This document shows positions 1-8,122 of a DNA stretch of 64,000 bases, one piece after another (within the stretch, counting starts at the first letter, position 1; each line of letters opens with the position of its first letter). The stretch lies in NCBI RefSeq assembly GCF_007923355.1, contig NZ_VOGO01000010.1, forward strand, positions 1 to 64,000. The letters run 5' to 3'. Origin of the DNA: Falsiphaeobacter marinintestinus. GTDB lineage: Bacteria; Pseudomonadota; Alphaproteobacteria; Rhodobacterales; Rhodobacteraceae. A program made the translations under genes and the position numbers. The notes beneath the pieces were generated by a model, which saw only the letters and a program-made list of their open reading frames with translations, ran no database searches and had not been told where the DNA came from.

Positions 1-137
1 TGGGTCTTTTAATGGCCATCTCTGATCCTCCGCTTTCCTAATCATAGGGGCGGACCACTTCAAAGGGGGAGGCTCAAATGACTGGGAAGGCTTCAAATAA
101 TTGAAAAATATAGAAAATCCTTCGGTTTGTATTGACC

Positions 138-237
138 GTCACACCTGTCACACCTCCGCCACATGTTACGAACGTGACGGGGGCACCCAAGCGTCACACA
201 AGTCACACCACCCCTATAGGGGTGTGACAGTTGTGAC
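138..237. repeat. Array of three 17-bp repeats around a palindrome
   Basis: A 17-bp motif GTCACACCTGTCACACC occurs at 138-154. A near-identical direct copy (GTCACACAAGTCACACC) is at 193-209, and an inverted copy lies at 221-237 (reverse complement GTCACAACTGTCACACC). Copies two and three face each other across the perfect palindrome ACCCCTATAGGGGT at 210-223. Each copy is itself two GTCACA half-sites about one helical turn apart. This looks like a protein-binding array (replication iterons or an operator) just upstream of a small-gene operon. Its function is not known. Confidence 0.75.
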
Positions 238-339
238 GGTGCCCTTGGCCTGCTTGCCTGACGCAAAACAGGATGGATTTGTCCGGGACGTATCCGGCCT
301 ATCCGGTCGGTTCGAGATCGACGAATTCGGGGATGTGTC

Positions 340-615
340 ATGAGTCACGCAACCGACCTACACCACATAACCGCAGAAATCGCCACACAGGCGGTTTCAG
401 GGGCAATCCCGGCCACGGGAGCGCAAGGAAGGCTTGATCAGGCCCTTGCCCCCATGCTGCCCGCGCTGCCCCGTGTTGCTGCTCAAGACCATGTCCGGCA
501 AATCAGGTCATTCGTAAATCACGAGAGAATTGACGTTGGAATCGCGATTCACCTTTCGGGCGGTGAAGTACTGTTGGCAACTACTGAGGAAAGGGCAAAA
601 CATGAGCAACCGTAA
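340..615 (+). CDS. Small hypothetical protein (accessory region)
   Basis: A 91-residue protein of no recognised family. It is rich in Ala and His near the N-terminus and shows no signal peptide or membrane segment. I call it a gene because it sits in a tight series: its last 14 bases overlap the start of the DUF5681-type gene, which suggests translational coupling. An upstream reading frame with a TTG start at 101 ends at 343, so its stop overlaps this ATG, but that frame runs through the repeat array and may not be coding. The position next to repeat-rich accessory DNA suggests a plasmid- or phage-derived origin, which is inference. Confidence 0.45.
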   Translation: MSHATDLHHITAEIATQAVSGAIPATGAQGRLDQALAPMLPALPRVAAQDHVRQIRSFVNHERIDVGIAIHLSGGEVLLATTEERAKHEQP

Positions 616-1036
616 AAACGGATCAAATACGGGCCGAAACGATGACGGCACATTTGGGCCGGGAAACCGGGGCAAGCCAAAAGGCGCGCGTCACGCGATA
701 ACACGGGCGGTTGAGGAATTGCTGCAGGGGCAAGCAGAAGTGTTAACCCAGAAAGCCATTGATCGGGCACTTGAAGGCGACGTGACGGCGCTGCGGCTTT
801 GTATTGACCGTATCGCTCCGGCGAGGAAAGACGCGCCTGTCAGCTTCGATCTGCCTGCTATGCAATCTGCGGTGGAAGCAGCTAAAGCGGCTGAGGCGGT
901 TCTGTCGGCGGTGTCAGGCGGTGAGATAACCCCGCTCGAAGGAGCTGCAGTGATGGGGTTAGTGGAGCAATACAGGCGGGCATTGGAACTCACCGAGTTC
1001 GAGAAACGGATCGACGCTCTGGAGATGAGAAAATGA
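602..1036 (+). CDS. DUF5681-type protein, phage/island associated
   Basis: A 144-residue protein starting MSNRKNG, with the N-terminal pattern GTFGPGNRGKPKGARH (about residues 14-29) typical of DUF5681 proteins. These are found mainly in prophages and genomic islands and sometimes lie near terminase genes; their biochemical role is not established. After the basic N-terminus comes a helical part with a conserved-looking GDVTALRLCIDRIAP segment. I chose the ATG at 602 over an in-frame upstream start because a purine-rich GAGGAAAGG site precedes it and because the family begins there. It overlaps the gene before and shares ATGA with the gene after. Confidence 0.7.
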   Translation: MSNRKNGSNTGRNDDGTFGPGNRGKPKGARHAITRAVEELLQGQAEVLTQKAIDRALEGDVTALRLCIDRIAPARKDAPVSFDLPAMQSAVEAAKAAEAVLSAVSGGEITPLEGAAVMGLVEQYRRALELTEFEKRIDALEMRK

Positions 1037-1326
1037 GATGGCGGGCTCGATTCTCCAAGATGGAAAGAGATTTCGTGGCGGAAAGCTCGGATCTCACCAA
1101 ACTGACCGATGAGGAATTGATTGAGGCGATACGCACCAATTTGAAGATCCTGGGAATTGATTGGGAGGAGTTCAAAAACGACCCGCGGGGCGCCGTCGTA
1201 AAGTGTTTCGAAGGCGTTTCCGACGACGACGGTTTGATCGCCGGGTTTTTGGAGGCGATTGATCGCTTGGGTGGGTGCAGGCTTAACCAGGCGGAGCGTC
1301 CCGCCAGCGCAGACCATTCCGAATGA
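1033..1326 (+). CDS. Small hypothetical protein coupled to DUF5681 gene
   Basis: A 97-residue protein whose ATG overlaps the stop of the DUF5681-type gene (ATGA), so translation is probably coupled. The N-terminus is basic. The middle is acidic and helical (TKLTDEELIEAIRTNLKILG). I recognise no domain. It is the last member of the overlapping train at 340-1326 and is probably part of the same mobile or phage-derived unit. The C-terminal 20 residues are of low complexity, so a truncated end is possible. Confidence 0.45.
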   Translation: MRWRARFSKMERDFVAESSDLTKLTDEELIEAIRTNLKILGIDWEEFKNDPRGAVVKCFEGVSDDDGLIAGFLEAIDRLGGCRLNQAERPASADHSE

Positions 1327-1652
1327 CATGGATGATGCCACTCAGCACTTTGCGGTCATCAACACAGGCGACCCCGCGTGGCTTTGGGAAGCCACATCGG
1401 CCCACAGGAGGCATTCACTTGGTCGGTTCACGCCGCATTGCAGCTTCACCAGACCAGCCGTTCGTTCATTGCGCAGCATTTTCGAGAAGCGAGTGACTGC
1501 AATGCGGGACGTAGCCGTCGTCCACGGTAACTCAAGCAAGGTCCGTTTCAAGTAGAGCTGCAAGCCGACCGATGCCCAACGTCAGCCAAATTAGCGCTAT
1601 CGGCCAATCCAAGAGCAGCCCGTTTCCTTCCCCATGCGCCATGTATCTTCCC
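1327..1652. other. Gap without a supported gene
   Basis: Two overlapping open frames of 73-98 codons run through this stretch on opposite strands. Neither has a credible ribosome-binding site or a recognisable protein. It may hold remnants of an earlier insertion or gene, but I see no inverted repeats or transposase fragments to prove it. Confidence 0.4.
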
Positions 1653-2918
1653 CTACCTTTTGTTGTCTGGCGCGACCTCGGTACTGGTCGTTCCCGCCAC
1701 GACGTGACTGGTCTTCTCGGCTGGCGAAGAGGCGTCGCGTTTTGCGAATCTGACGCTCACGAACACCGTAAAGCCAGCCATCATGAGGAACAGCGCCCAG
1801 TGCAACGCAGAATCCTCGAAGACCGCTGAAGCAAGGCTGACAACTAACGGGCCTGCAATACCTCCGGCAGTCGTGACAAAAAGCATCGTCACTGAGGCTG
1901 CAGCGACATAGACAGGGGGCGTTCGGTCCATCGCGTGTGCGACGAGAAGCGAATACATTGTCAGCAAGGCTCCGCCCAGGATCACCATGAGGCCGAGGAA
2001 TACCGAATGCCGGATTGTTCCGAAAATCGCGTGATAGGCCGACCCGTCACCGCTGCCAACTATCGAGAAATATAAAAGCAAGGCTGAGGCGATCACTCCG
2101 TTTATCAGAATGATGACCCGCCGGTCGTGGCGGTCGGATGCCCACCCGAGCGGGTACATGAAGAGAATCCGGCCGAGATACAGTGCTCCGATCAGGAGAG
2201 CGATCTCCTTGGTGCTGATCCCGAAAGTGGCGGCTCTGTAGGGCGTAACGTTGAGCAATGTTGTTGCGACCATTCCGACCGTAAAGGCTCCGACCCAAGC
2301 AGTGGGCGAGTCCTTGAGCAACCCGCGAATCCGCACATTGGCGCTGGACTGGACGGTAGGAGGGTCAGATCGCGCGGCGGTCAGCACGACAATTGCAACG
2401 CAATAGAGCAGCGAAACCACGATGAAGGCTTCGTTCAGGTCTTCGGGCAAAACTTGGATCATAAGCTGGCTGCCGACGGACATCACGCCGAGCACCGTCG
2501 CATAAACCGCCAGAAGCCGCCCGCGACTGGCCTTCTCGGCAGAGACGCTGATCCACGCGTCACCCAGAGCGAACAATCCGGCCGTAGCAACACCGGTCGC
2601 GAACCTGACGAACAGCAGAACCGGAACGGGCTCGCTGAGCGCGAAGGTCAGGGTCGAGCCGATGCAGATGGCCGCGCCTGCAGCGAATGAGCGGATATGG
2701 CCGACCTTGGTTATCCACCCCGCGATGTAGAAACACCCGATAAGGAACCCAAGCGAGTAAGCTGCCGGAGCGAGTGCTGCAACTTCCTGTGACGCGCCGG
2801 TTTCGGCGAAGTATAGCGCCACCAGAGTTCCCGACGCGGCGGTCACAAGTTGCACCGATGCCATCGCCAGAAAGAGCGATCGCAGGGTCAGCAATCTCGC
2901 GGAAAACTCATTCGTCAA
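1653..2918 (-). CDS. MFS transporter
   Basis: A 421-residue integral membrane protein of the major facilitator superfamily with about 12 predicted hydrophobic segments. The N-terminal half has the LYFAETGAS to LGFLIGCFYIAGWITK region expected after helices 1-2. The central loop is hydrophilic (about residues 190-205), and a second MFS motif A-like stretch YPLGWASDRHDRR lies in the second half (about residue 255). It most resembles YcaD-type drug or metabolite exporters. The substrate cannot be told from sequence. It is co-directional with the secreted esterase gene upstream, so it might handle a related aromatic compound, but that is inference. Confidence 0.85.
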   Translation of the reverse strand: MTNEFSARLLTLRSLFLAMASVQLVTAASGTLVALYFAETGASQEVAALAPAAYSLGFLIGCFYIAGWITKVGHIRSFAAGAAICIGSTLTFALSEPVPVLLFVRFATGVATAGLFALGDAWISVSAEKASRGRLLAVYATVLGVMSVGSQLMIQVLPEDLNEAFIVVSLLYCVAIVVLTAARSDPPTVQSSANVRIRGLLKDSPTAWVGAFTVGMVATTLLNVTPYRAATFGISTKEIALLIGALYLGRILFMYPLGWASDRHDRRVIILINGVIASALLLYFSIVGSGDGSAYHAIFGTIRHSVFLGLMVILGGALLTMYSLLVAHAMDRTPPVYVAAASVTMLFVTTAGGIAGPLVVSLASAVFEDSALHWALFLMMAGFTVFVSVRFAKRDASSPAEKTSHVVAGTTSTEVAPDNKR

Positions 2919-2993
2919 CGACGTTCATCCCAAACATTGGGCAGCAGGTTTCTGACACGATAACGGTGCATTTTGAGCCTGCCAGTTAAATGC

Positions 2994-4565
2994 CTATTGC
3001 GGAACTCGGCAACTGAAGCTCATCGGGTCGTTCGGGGCACCGCTGCCATTGTAGGTCACGACACCGGGGTGGGCGCAGATGATCCGTCCGCCTTGTCCGG
3101 TGGGAGGGCGACCCGGCGCAGGCGAGGCGTAGGGCGCGTCAAGCTGCTCGGGTGCCACGCCCGTGTCCAGCCAGTCTTCCAGCGCAGCAATATAGTCGGT
3201 GCCGTCCGGACCAGGACCGCCACGACAATGAGTGACGCCGGGACGGACAAACAACCGCACGTCATCCAGGGCGGTCGGGTCGAATTCCAGCACGCTCTCG
3301 TAGTAGGCGATTGTGCCGTAGGCTGTGAGCGAACCGTCCATCCAGCCGTTGTCGATGATGAGTTTACCGCCGTTGGCCCGGAATTCAGAAAGGTCTGGAT
3401 TGTCCGCGTCGATTGTCGGACTGAGGCGTGCTGCGTGGTGCGCGAACTCCGAGAAATCGTAACCTTCGTAGGTCCAGTCCGGGTTGCCGTAGAAGAAGTA
3501 CTTCATCAGCTCCGTCGCAAATCCCCAACGTGCATTCGGGATCTTTGGGCTTTCAAACGCACTCTCCTCCGAACCCGGATGGAAATCGATGTCGGCGCCT
3601 TCCACGTAGCCTCCGGTTATCCAGGTCGCCCAGCCAAGCGGATTGCCCGGCAATTCCGCTCCCATTGACGTCCCAGGCCAGACGGAGCCGCCGAATTCCG
3701 CGTCGCCGTATATGGCTTTGGCTGCTGCTACCTGTTCCAGGCTGAGGCATTGATTGGTTTGACCTTCGCCGCAGGTCAGTGTCGAGACATCAAAGTCACA
3801 CTGTCCTGGATCATTCAGTATCCCGTCTTCAAGCCCATCCAGTGCATCACAATGGTCCATGATCGCACCCCCAAGGACGGCAAGGGCATCGGCATCTATC
3901 ACTGGCGTCGCGATCTGGTTCGGATCGGGATACATTATCTGGGAGTCGTGGGTCCATCGGCCAGCCATTTCCTTCGTCCAGGAATAGGCCGGGGCCCCGG
4001 CGTAAATGCCGTCGAACACATCAGGTGACCGCTGTGCTGCCATCAATGCCTGTCCGCCGCCACGGGAGCACCCAAAGAAGAGGTCGCGTTGGCTTTCGGA
4101 TCCGTAATATTCTGAAATCAAAGCTTTAGCCGTTACCGCCGTTCGGTGCACAGCTTGGAACCCGAACGACACCTGCCGTTCGAGATTGTTGAGCGCCCAA
4201 ACAGCGCTCACGTTGTTTCCCTTATGCCCCGTGTCGGTCGAAACAGTCGCCCATCCGTTTTCGACAACCCCCCAGTACCCCTCGGCCGCGTTGTCAAAGT
4301 TTCCGGCAAAACCTCCGCTGCCGCCCATTATAAACTTTCCGTTCCAGTCATTCGGCAGTAGCAGCTCGAACTCTGTTTCGGTACCGATGACCCCAACGAC
4401 CCGACAGTGTGGCTTCGGCGTTTCTTCAAAGGCGACGACCATAAGAGCAACGTCGGGCATGGGTGAAAAACTGGCGCTCTCGCACTGGTTCGCCATTGAG
4501 GTCGTCGGTATTGCGATTGCCAACGACACAACCAACAAAGAAAGGGCGGTTCCTTTTCTCGTCAT
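2994..4565 (-). CDS. Secreted tannase/feruloyl esterase family hydrolase
   Basis: A 523-residue exported alpha/beta hydrolase. I chose the ATG at 4565 over a frame opening 16 codons upstream because a GGAG site precedes it and a clean signal peptide follows (basic start, long hydrophobic stretch, then TSMA-N at about residue 25). The nucleophile elbow GCSRGGG puts the catalytic Ser near residue 167. The pair Cys-Ser here and His-Cys near the C-terminus (GVTHCRGG) match the CS-D-HC signature of tannases and feruloyl esterases. A DALDGLEDGI loop resembles the family's calcium-binding lid. It probably cleaves phenolic esters in the periplasm or outside the cell. The exact substrate is unknown. 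Confidence 0.85.
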   Translation of the reverse strand: MTRKGTALSLLVVSLAIAIPTTSMANQCESASFSPMPDVALMVVAFEETPKPHCRVVGVIGTETEFELLLPNDWNGKFIMGGSGGFAGNFDNAAEGYWGVVENGWATVSTDTGHKGNNVSAVWALNNLERQVSFGFQAVHRTAVTAKALISEYYGSESQRDLFFGCSRGGGQALMAAQRSPDVFDGIYAGAPAYSWTKEMAGRWTHDSQIMYPDPNQIATPVIDADALAVLGGAIMDHCDALDGLEDGILNDPGQCDFDVSTLTCGEGQTNQCLSLEQVAAAKAIYGDAEFGGSVWPGTSMGAELPGNPLGWATWITGGYVEGADIDFHPGSEESAFESPKIPNARWGFATELMKYFFYGNPDWTYEGYDFSEFAHHAARLSPTIDADNPDLSEFRANGGKLIIDNGWMDGSLTAYGTIAYYESVLEFDPTALDDVRLFVRPGVTHCRGGPGPDGTDYIAALEDWLDTGVAPEQLDAPYASPAPGRPPTGQGGRIICAHPGVVTYNGSGAPNDPMSFSCRVPQ

Positions 4566-5082
4566 AGACTGCTCCAGAATGGCTCGAAGCTGACTAAAAC
4601 ACTGAAAAGCCAAAATGGGAAGGCTAACCCTCCCAGATCAGATACCTGACGTCTGCTTCACCACCTAAAGAAGCATTCGCGAGGACCGATCTCAATCGGC
4701 AGCTAAGGGCAGAAAGCAGCCTTGCGGCGGTGCAGAGTGAAACCGAGTTTCAGGGTCGCCTGAACGTCGGCTTCCAATGTCTCGGCAGGGTTGGCTCGCA
4801 CCCGCGGCGAATGACTGCAATCCGCCGATTCTGTTCTCTAATCCGTCAATGCGTGTTTCCTAGAATTCCTGTGTCCTGATGTCAGAGGTTGCCTTTGTTC
4901 TGTTCGAGCTCCGGGGCTCATGATGGGGTTGGCTGGGTGTGGGTCGGCAAGGTGGAAACCGCAATCATGCCGTTGTGCTTGGCTGTTGCTACAGAATCGA
5001 CGCCGTGTCTCACGCCCTCCCTCGGGCATCGTTCCCGCTGGGAACTGGTGTTTGGAATCCTCGTTTGTTTGTGTGTTGGTTC
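4566..5082. other. Gene-free stretch; right part probably IS110 non-coding end
   Basis: No supported coding region. The segment next to the IS110-type transposase stop (about 4890-5082) has several short hairpins, including GTTCCC-GCT-GGGAAC at 5031-5045 and a GAGC/GCTC arm pair near 4915. It would be the 3' non-coding end of the insertion sequence. The left part (4566-4860) shows nothing I can name. Confidence 0.4.
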
Positions 5083-6096
5083 TTATGCGATCTGGAATTC
5101 GGTTTGGTCACGCATCATCGCATGCAGGATGATTGCGAGGCGTCGGGCCAGGGCGACGCGAGCTTTTCTCATTGTTGAGCGTGCCCCGATTGCAAGGGCC
5201 CAGTCTTTCAACTTGAGCGGACCGGCATACCTTGTCAGCATGACATTGGCCGCTTCATACAGCAGCGTTCGGACCCTGGTATCACCCCGTTTCGAGATGC
5301 TGCCGATATAGTCAATTTCTCCGGACTGATGCCGTTGTGGGACAAGCCCGAGATACGGCCCGACTTCGCGCGATCTTTTGAACCGTGTCGGATCATCTAT
5401 TGCGGCGGCAAAGGCCAGGGCTGTGATTGGCCCGACACCTGGTACGGTCATCAGGCGTGCGCAGGTCCCGGACTTGCGAGCCATCTTTTTGACGTCAGCG
5501 TCAATCGCTGAGACCGCTGCAAGTATTGCTTCGCGCGCAGCAAACAATCCATGCAATGCAGCGTGGAGGCCTGGGACGCCGTCACTAACCTTTAGGGCAG
5601 CGTCTTTGAATGCTGGCGACAGTGCCCGAGGCAGCCGCACGCCAAACACCACGACCAGACCGCGGATCTGATTGTCGATCGTCACCCGCTGACCGACCAG
5701 CTTTTTGCGTGCTGCAATCAATGACCGTATCGCGTGCGCTGACAGCGATTTGACATGGGTCGGTTTGTAAAACCCCGTGCGCGCCAAATGGGCCAGGCCG
5801 CGCGCGTCAGTGCGATCCGACTTATGTCCAGCCAAAGACTTAAGCGCTTGATAGGCCTGTCTGCTTTCAATGCATTGGACCGCAACGCCGCGTTCATTTA
5901 GCCCGTGATACAACATGGGAGCCATCCTCCCTGTCTCGAACACAACTCCGGTGCAGGTCGGACCTGCGGACAGAAAGTCATTGATCGCACCTGGCGAGGA
6001 ACGTGCTTTACCTTCTCGGATCAATGTACCCTCGCGATCCAGCACACAAATATGCGTCTCCTCCATCGAGACATCTAAACCAGCAAAATACTCCAT
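5083..6096 (-). CDS. IS110-family transposase
   Basis: A 337-residue DEDD-type transposase/recombinase of the IS110/IS1111 family. The N-terminus FAGLDVSMEETHICVLD carries the first acidic residue of the RuvC-like fold. KSDRTDARGLAHLAR (about residues 92-106) supplies further conserved acids. The C-terminal Transposase_20 part has the helix-hairpin-helix-like PGVGPITALA and the SISKRGDTRVRTLLYEAA segment. It is full length with no internal stop, so it may be active. Members work with a structured guide (bridge) RNA from a non-coding end of the element. Element ends lack clear inverted repeats, so I give only the gene. Confidence 0.93.
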   Translation of the reverse strand: MEYFAGLDVSMEETHICVLDREGTLIREGKARSSPGAINDFLSAGPTCTGVVFETGRMAPMLYHGLNERGVAVQCIESRQAYQALKSLAGHKSDRTDARGLAHLARTGFYKPTHVKSLSAHAIRSLIAARKKLVGQRVTIDNQIRGLVVVFGVRLPRALSPAFKDAALKVSDGVPGLHAALHGLFAAREAILAAVSAIDADVKKMARKSGTCARLMTVPGVGPITALAFAAAIDDPTRFKRSREVGPYLGLVPQRHQSGEIDYIGSISKRGDTRVRTLLYEAANVMLTRYAGPLKLKDWALAIGARSTMRKARVALARRLAIILHAMMRDQTEFQIA

Positions 6097-6168
6097 TTAT
6101 CAGCTCTTCCAATTGCTTGCTGGTTCAGTCTACCAGCCGATTTGCAGAGCCGGATTCAGATTACACTA

Positions 6169-7694
6169 TGTTGAAAAACCACGTGTTGCTGGCGCAGAAA
6201 GCATGGCCCCAAACGGAGCGCGAGCGCCTTTCCTATCAGGCTTTGCGCGTTTGCTGCGGTGCAGGAAAGATCTTGGCCAATTTGCGGAGGTTTTGGGCGG
6301 TTGCGGCGAGCAGGAATTCGTCATTTGCACCGCATGGGCCACGTAATCGGAGCCTTCCGAGGCCGAGGATGCGTTTGAGGTGGGCGAAAAGCATCTCGAC
6401 CTTCTTCCGGAGCTTCATGGAGATATCGTATTGCTTGGTCTTAGCGATGTCTCGGGCGACCTGGCGGGCGTCTTCGTGTTCTTCGCGGGTGATCGATCTG
6501 GCGTCTGCGTTCGGGCAGCATTTCGCCTTGGACGGGCAGGCCTGGCAGGTCAGTTTTAGGGCACGATATTTGGTTCTGCCCTGTCCGGTCGGCCTTCGGT
6601 TCGGATCGGAATAGTTCCGCCGGAACTGCTTCAGCTCTTGGCCCTCGGGGCAGATGTATTGGTCGTTCTCTGCGTCCCACTCGAAGTCAGCCCGGCTCCA
6701 GGTGCCGTTGCTGCGGCCAGATTTGTCGAAGACGGGGATGTGCGGGTTAATCTTGCGTTCAACCAGCCAACCCAGCATCGGCCCGGTGCCATAGGCCGTG
6801 TCAGCGATCAGGCGTTCGGGGTGCAGGTCGAACTTCTCTTTGACCCGCTTCAACATGGTCTTTTGTCGACCCGACCTCGGCTTGCCGGATGGAGCGGGTG
6901 GGGTCCACATCCAAGATGACACCATGATCCGTGTCGATGAGATAATTGTCGGAATAGCTGAAGAAGGCCGGGCCTTTGCGGGCTGCTGTCCACTGACTGG
7001 CGGGATCAGAATGCGAGGTGAACTTGGGCTGAACCTCGCTGGCAGCACCGAACGCAGCCTCATCCAGCGTATCAAGATACTCACGCACAGCGCGGGGCGC
7101 ATCGGCGGGATCGACGGTGGATGCATCCCATTCTTCCCTCGGCGTCGAGTTCTGCTTGTTCGCATCCGCTTCGATCAGGCTGGCGTCGATGGCCATGCGT
7201 TGGCCGCTGACCAAGCCCTCTTCAATACAGCGTGCGACGGTCATCTCGAACAGGTGGCGCAGCAATTCGCTGTCGCGAAAACGCCCGTGCCTGTTCTTCG
7301 AAAACGTCGAGTGATCCGGAACCCGGTCGCTCAGATCGAGATGGCAAAACCAACGATACGCCAGGTTCAGATGCACCTCTTCGCAGAGCCGCCGTTCCGA
7401 CCGGATGCCGAAGCAATAGCCGACCAGGAGCATGCGGATCAGCAACTCGGGATCGACGGATGGACGGCCCGTGTGGCTGTAGAAGTCTGCCAGATGTGCA
7501 CGGACGTCAGTCAGATCGACGAAGCGCTCGATGGACCGAAGAAGGTGATACTGAGGGACATGATCTTCCAGCGAGAACTCGTAGAACAGCGACGGCTGCG
7601 CCTCATGCCTTGGTCCCATCATCGCAAATCCTCCCGCCCAATGCGGAAAGTGAATCAGCCCGATGCCCCTCGATCAAGCACGAGTTTTTCAACA
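6169..7694 (-). mobile_element. IS1182-like insertion sequence
   Basis: The element is bounded by terminal inverted repeats TGTTGAAAAAC(CA)CGTG at 6169 inward and TGTTGAAAAACTCGTG reading inward from 7694. It is about 1.5 kb and nearly filled by one transposase reading frame on the minus strand. I see no convincing target-site duplication in the flanks (CTA before, AAA after), so the outer ends could be off by a few bases. It lies between the IS110-type gene and the tRNA-Lys gene. Confidence 0.75.
6236..7622 (-). pseudogene. IS1182-family transposase, frameshifted
   Basis: The N-terminal half reads from 7622 (MMGPRHEAQPSLFYEFSLEDHVP) through the DDE region (MAIDASLIEADANKQ) to TRSIRQAEVGSTK. 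The frame then breaks. The C-terminal half continues in another frame as TMLKRVKEKFDLHPERLIADTAYGTG and runs to 6236, including the Cys cluster CQACPSKAKCCP and the terminal HLKRILGLGRLRLRG block. The switch falls in the four-T run at 6861-6864; removing one base restores TKTMLKRV. No classic A6G slippery site is present, so this is probably an inactivating insertion, though a sequencing error is possible. Confidence 0.85.
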
Positions 7695-7825
7695 AAATAC
7701 GCCCAAAGTGTCGTACGCTGCGCTTGAGACTGACAAACACCCGACTTTGTCCCCCATACGTCCCCCAAAACGAGGTAATGCGGGTCCAGCATCACGCCCA
7801 AAGCCTTCTAAGCCTTTGATTTCAG
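7695..7825. other. tRNA-proximal segment with paired GTCCCCC repeats
   Basis: Between the insertion sequence and the tRNA 3' end lie two direct GTCCCCC copies at 7749-7755 and 7760-7766, one helical turn apart. Such repeats next to a tRNA 3' end resemble integrase arm-binding sites in an attachment region. No integrase gene is visible; it may have been removed or lie outside the window. Confidence 0.4.
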
Positions 7826-7901
7826 TGGTGAGCCGTGCAGGATTCGAACCTGCGACCCACTGATTAAAAGTCAGTTGCTCTACCAACTGAGCTAACGGCC
7901 C
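7826..7901 (-). tRNA. tRNA-Lys (anticodon TTT)
   Basis: A 76-nt tRNA with encoded CCA. Read on the minus strand it starts GGGCCGT and ends ACGGCTC-A-CCA, giving a 7-bp acceptor stem with one G-T pair. The D-loop AGTTGGTA, the anticodon loop CTTTTAA within the ACTGA/TCAGT stem, and the T-arm GCAGG-TTCGAAT-CCTGC are all standard. Anticodon TTT reads lysine codons. Its 3' end faces the accessory region at 1-7825. Confidence 0.97.
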
Positions 7902-8122
7902 ACTCTGTGTTGAAACGGTTCCCCGTTTCATGTCGCTCTTTAGGACAATTTTTCCCTAAGGATCAAGCGCCTAATTCGCTGCATCAGGGTCAGAAGAAGA
8001 TGATTCCTCGTCGCCCAATAGGCGGCCTAACTAGGCAAGCCATGGCAGGCGGTCAAGCCCTTTTCACAGAGAAAAGCAACGGAAGGGTGGATTCGGTTTC
8101 GCGGCGGGTCTATATGCGCGCA

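Noticed and set aside
101-343. 80-codon open frame (TTG start) through the repeat array
   Set aside because: It overlaps the next ATG neatly, but its codons are dictated by the repeats and it has a weak start; not supported as a gene.
6861-6864. Programmed frameshift in the IS1182-type transposase
   Set aside because: The run is only four bases, no A6G-like heptamer or clear stimulatory structure, and IS1182 members are not known for it.
6169-7694. Target-site duplication flanking the IS1182-like element
   Set aside because: Flanking bases (ACTA on one side, AAAT on the other) do not match, so none is claimed.
7663-7931. Open frames across the tRNA-Lys gene (SRAGFEPATH-type peptide)
   Set aside because: A well-known artefact of translating a tRNA and its surroundings; the tRNA explains the sequence.
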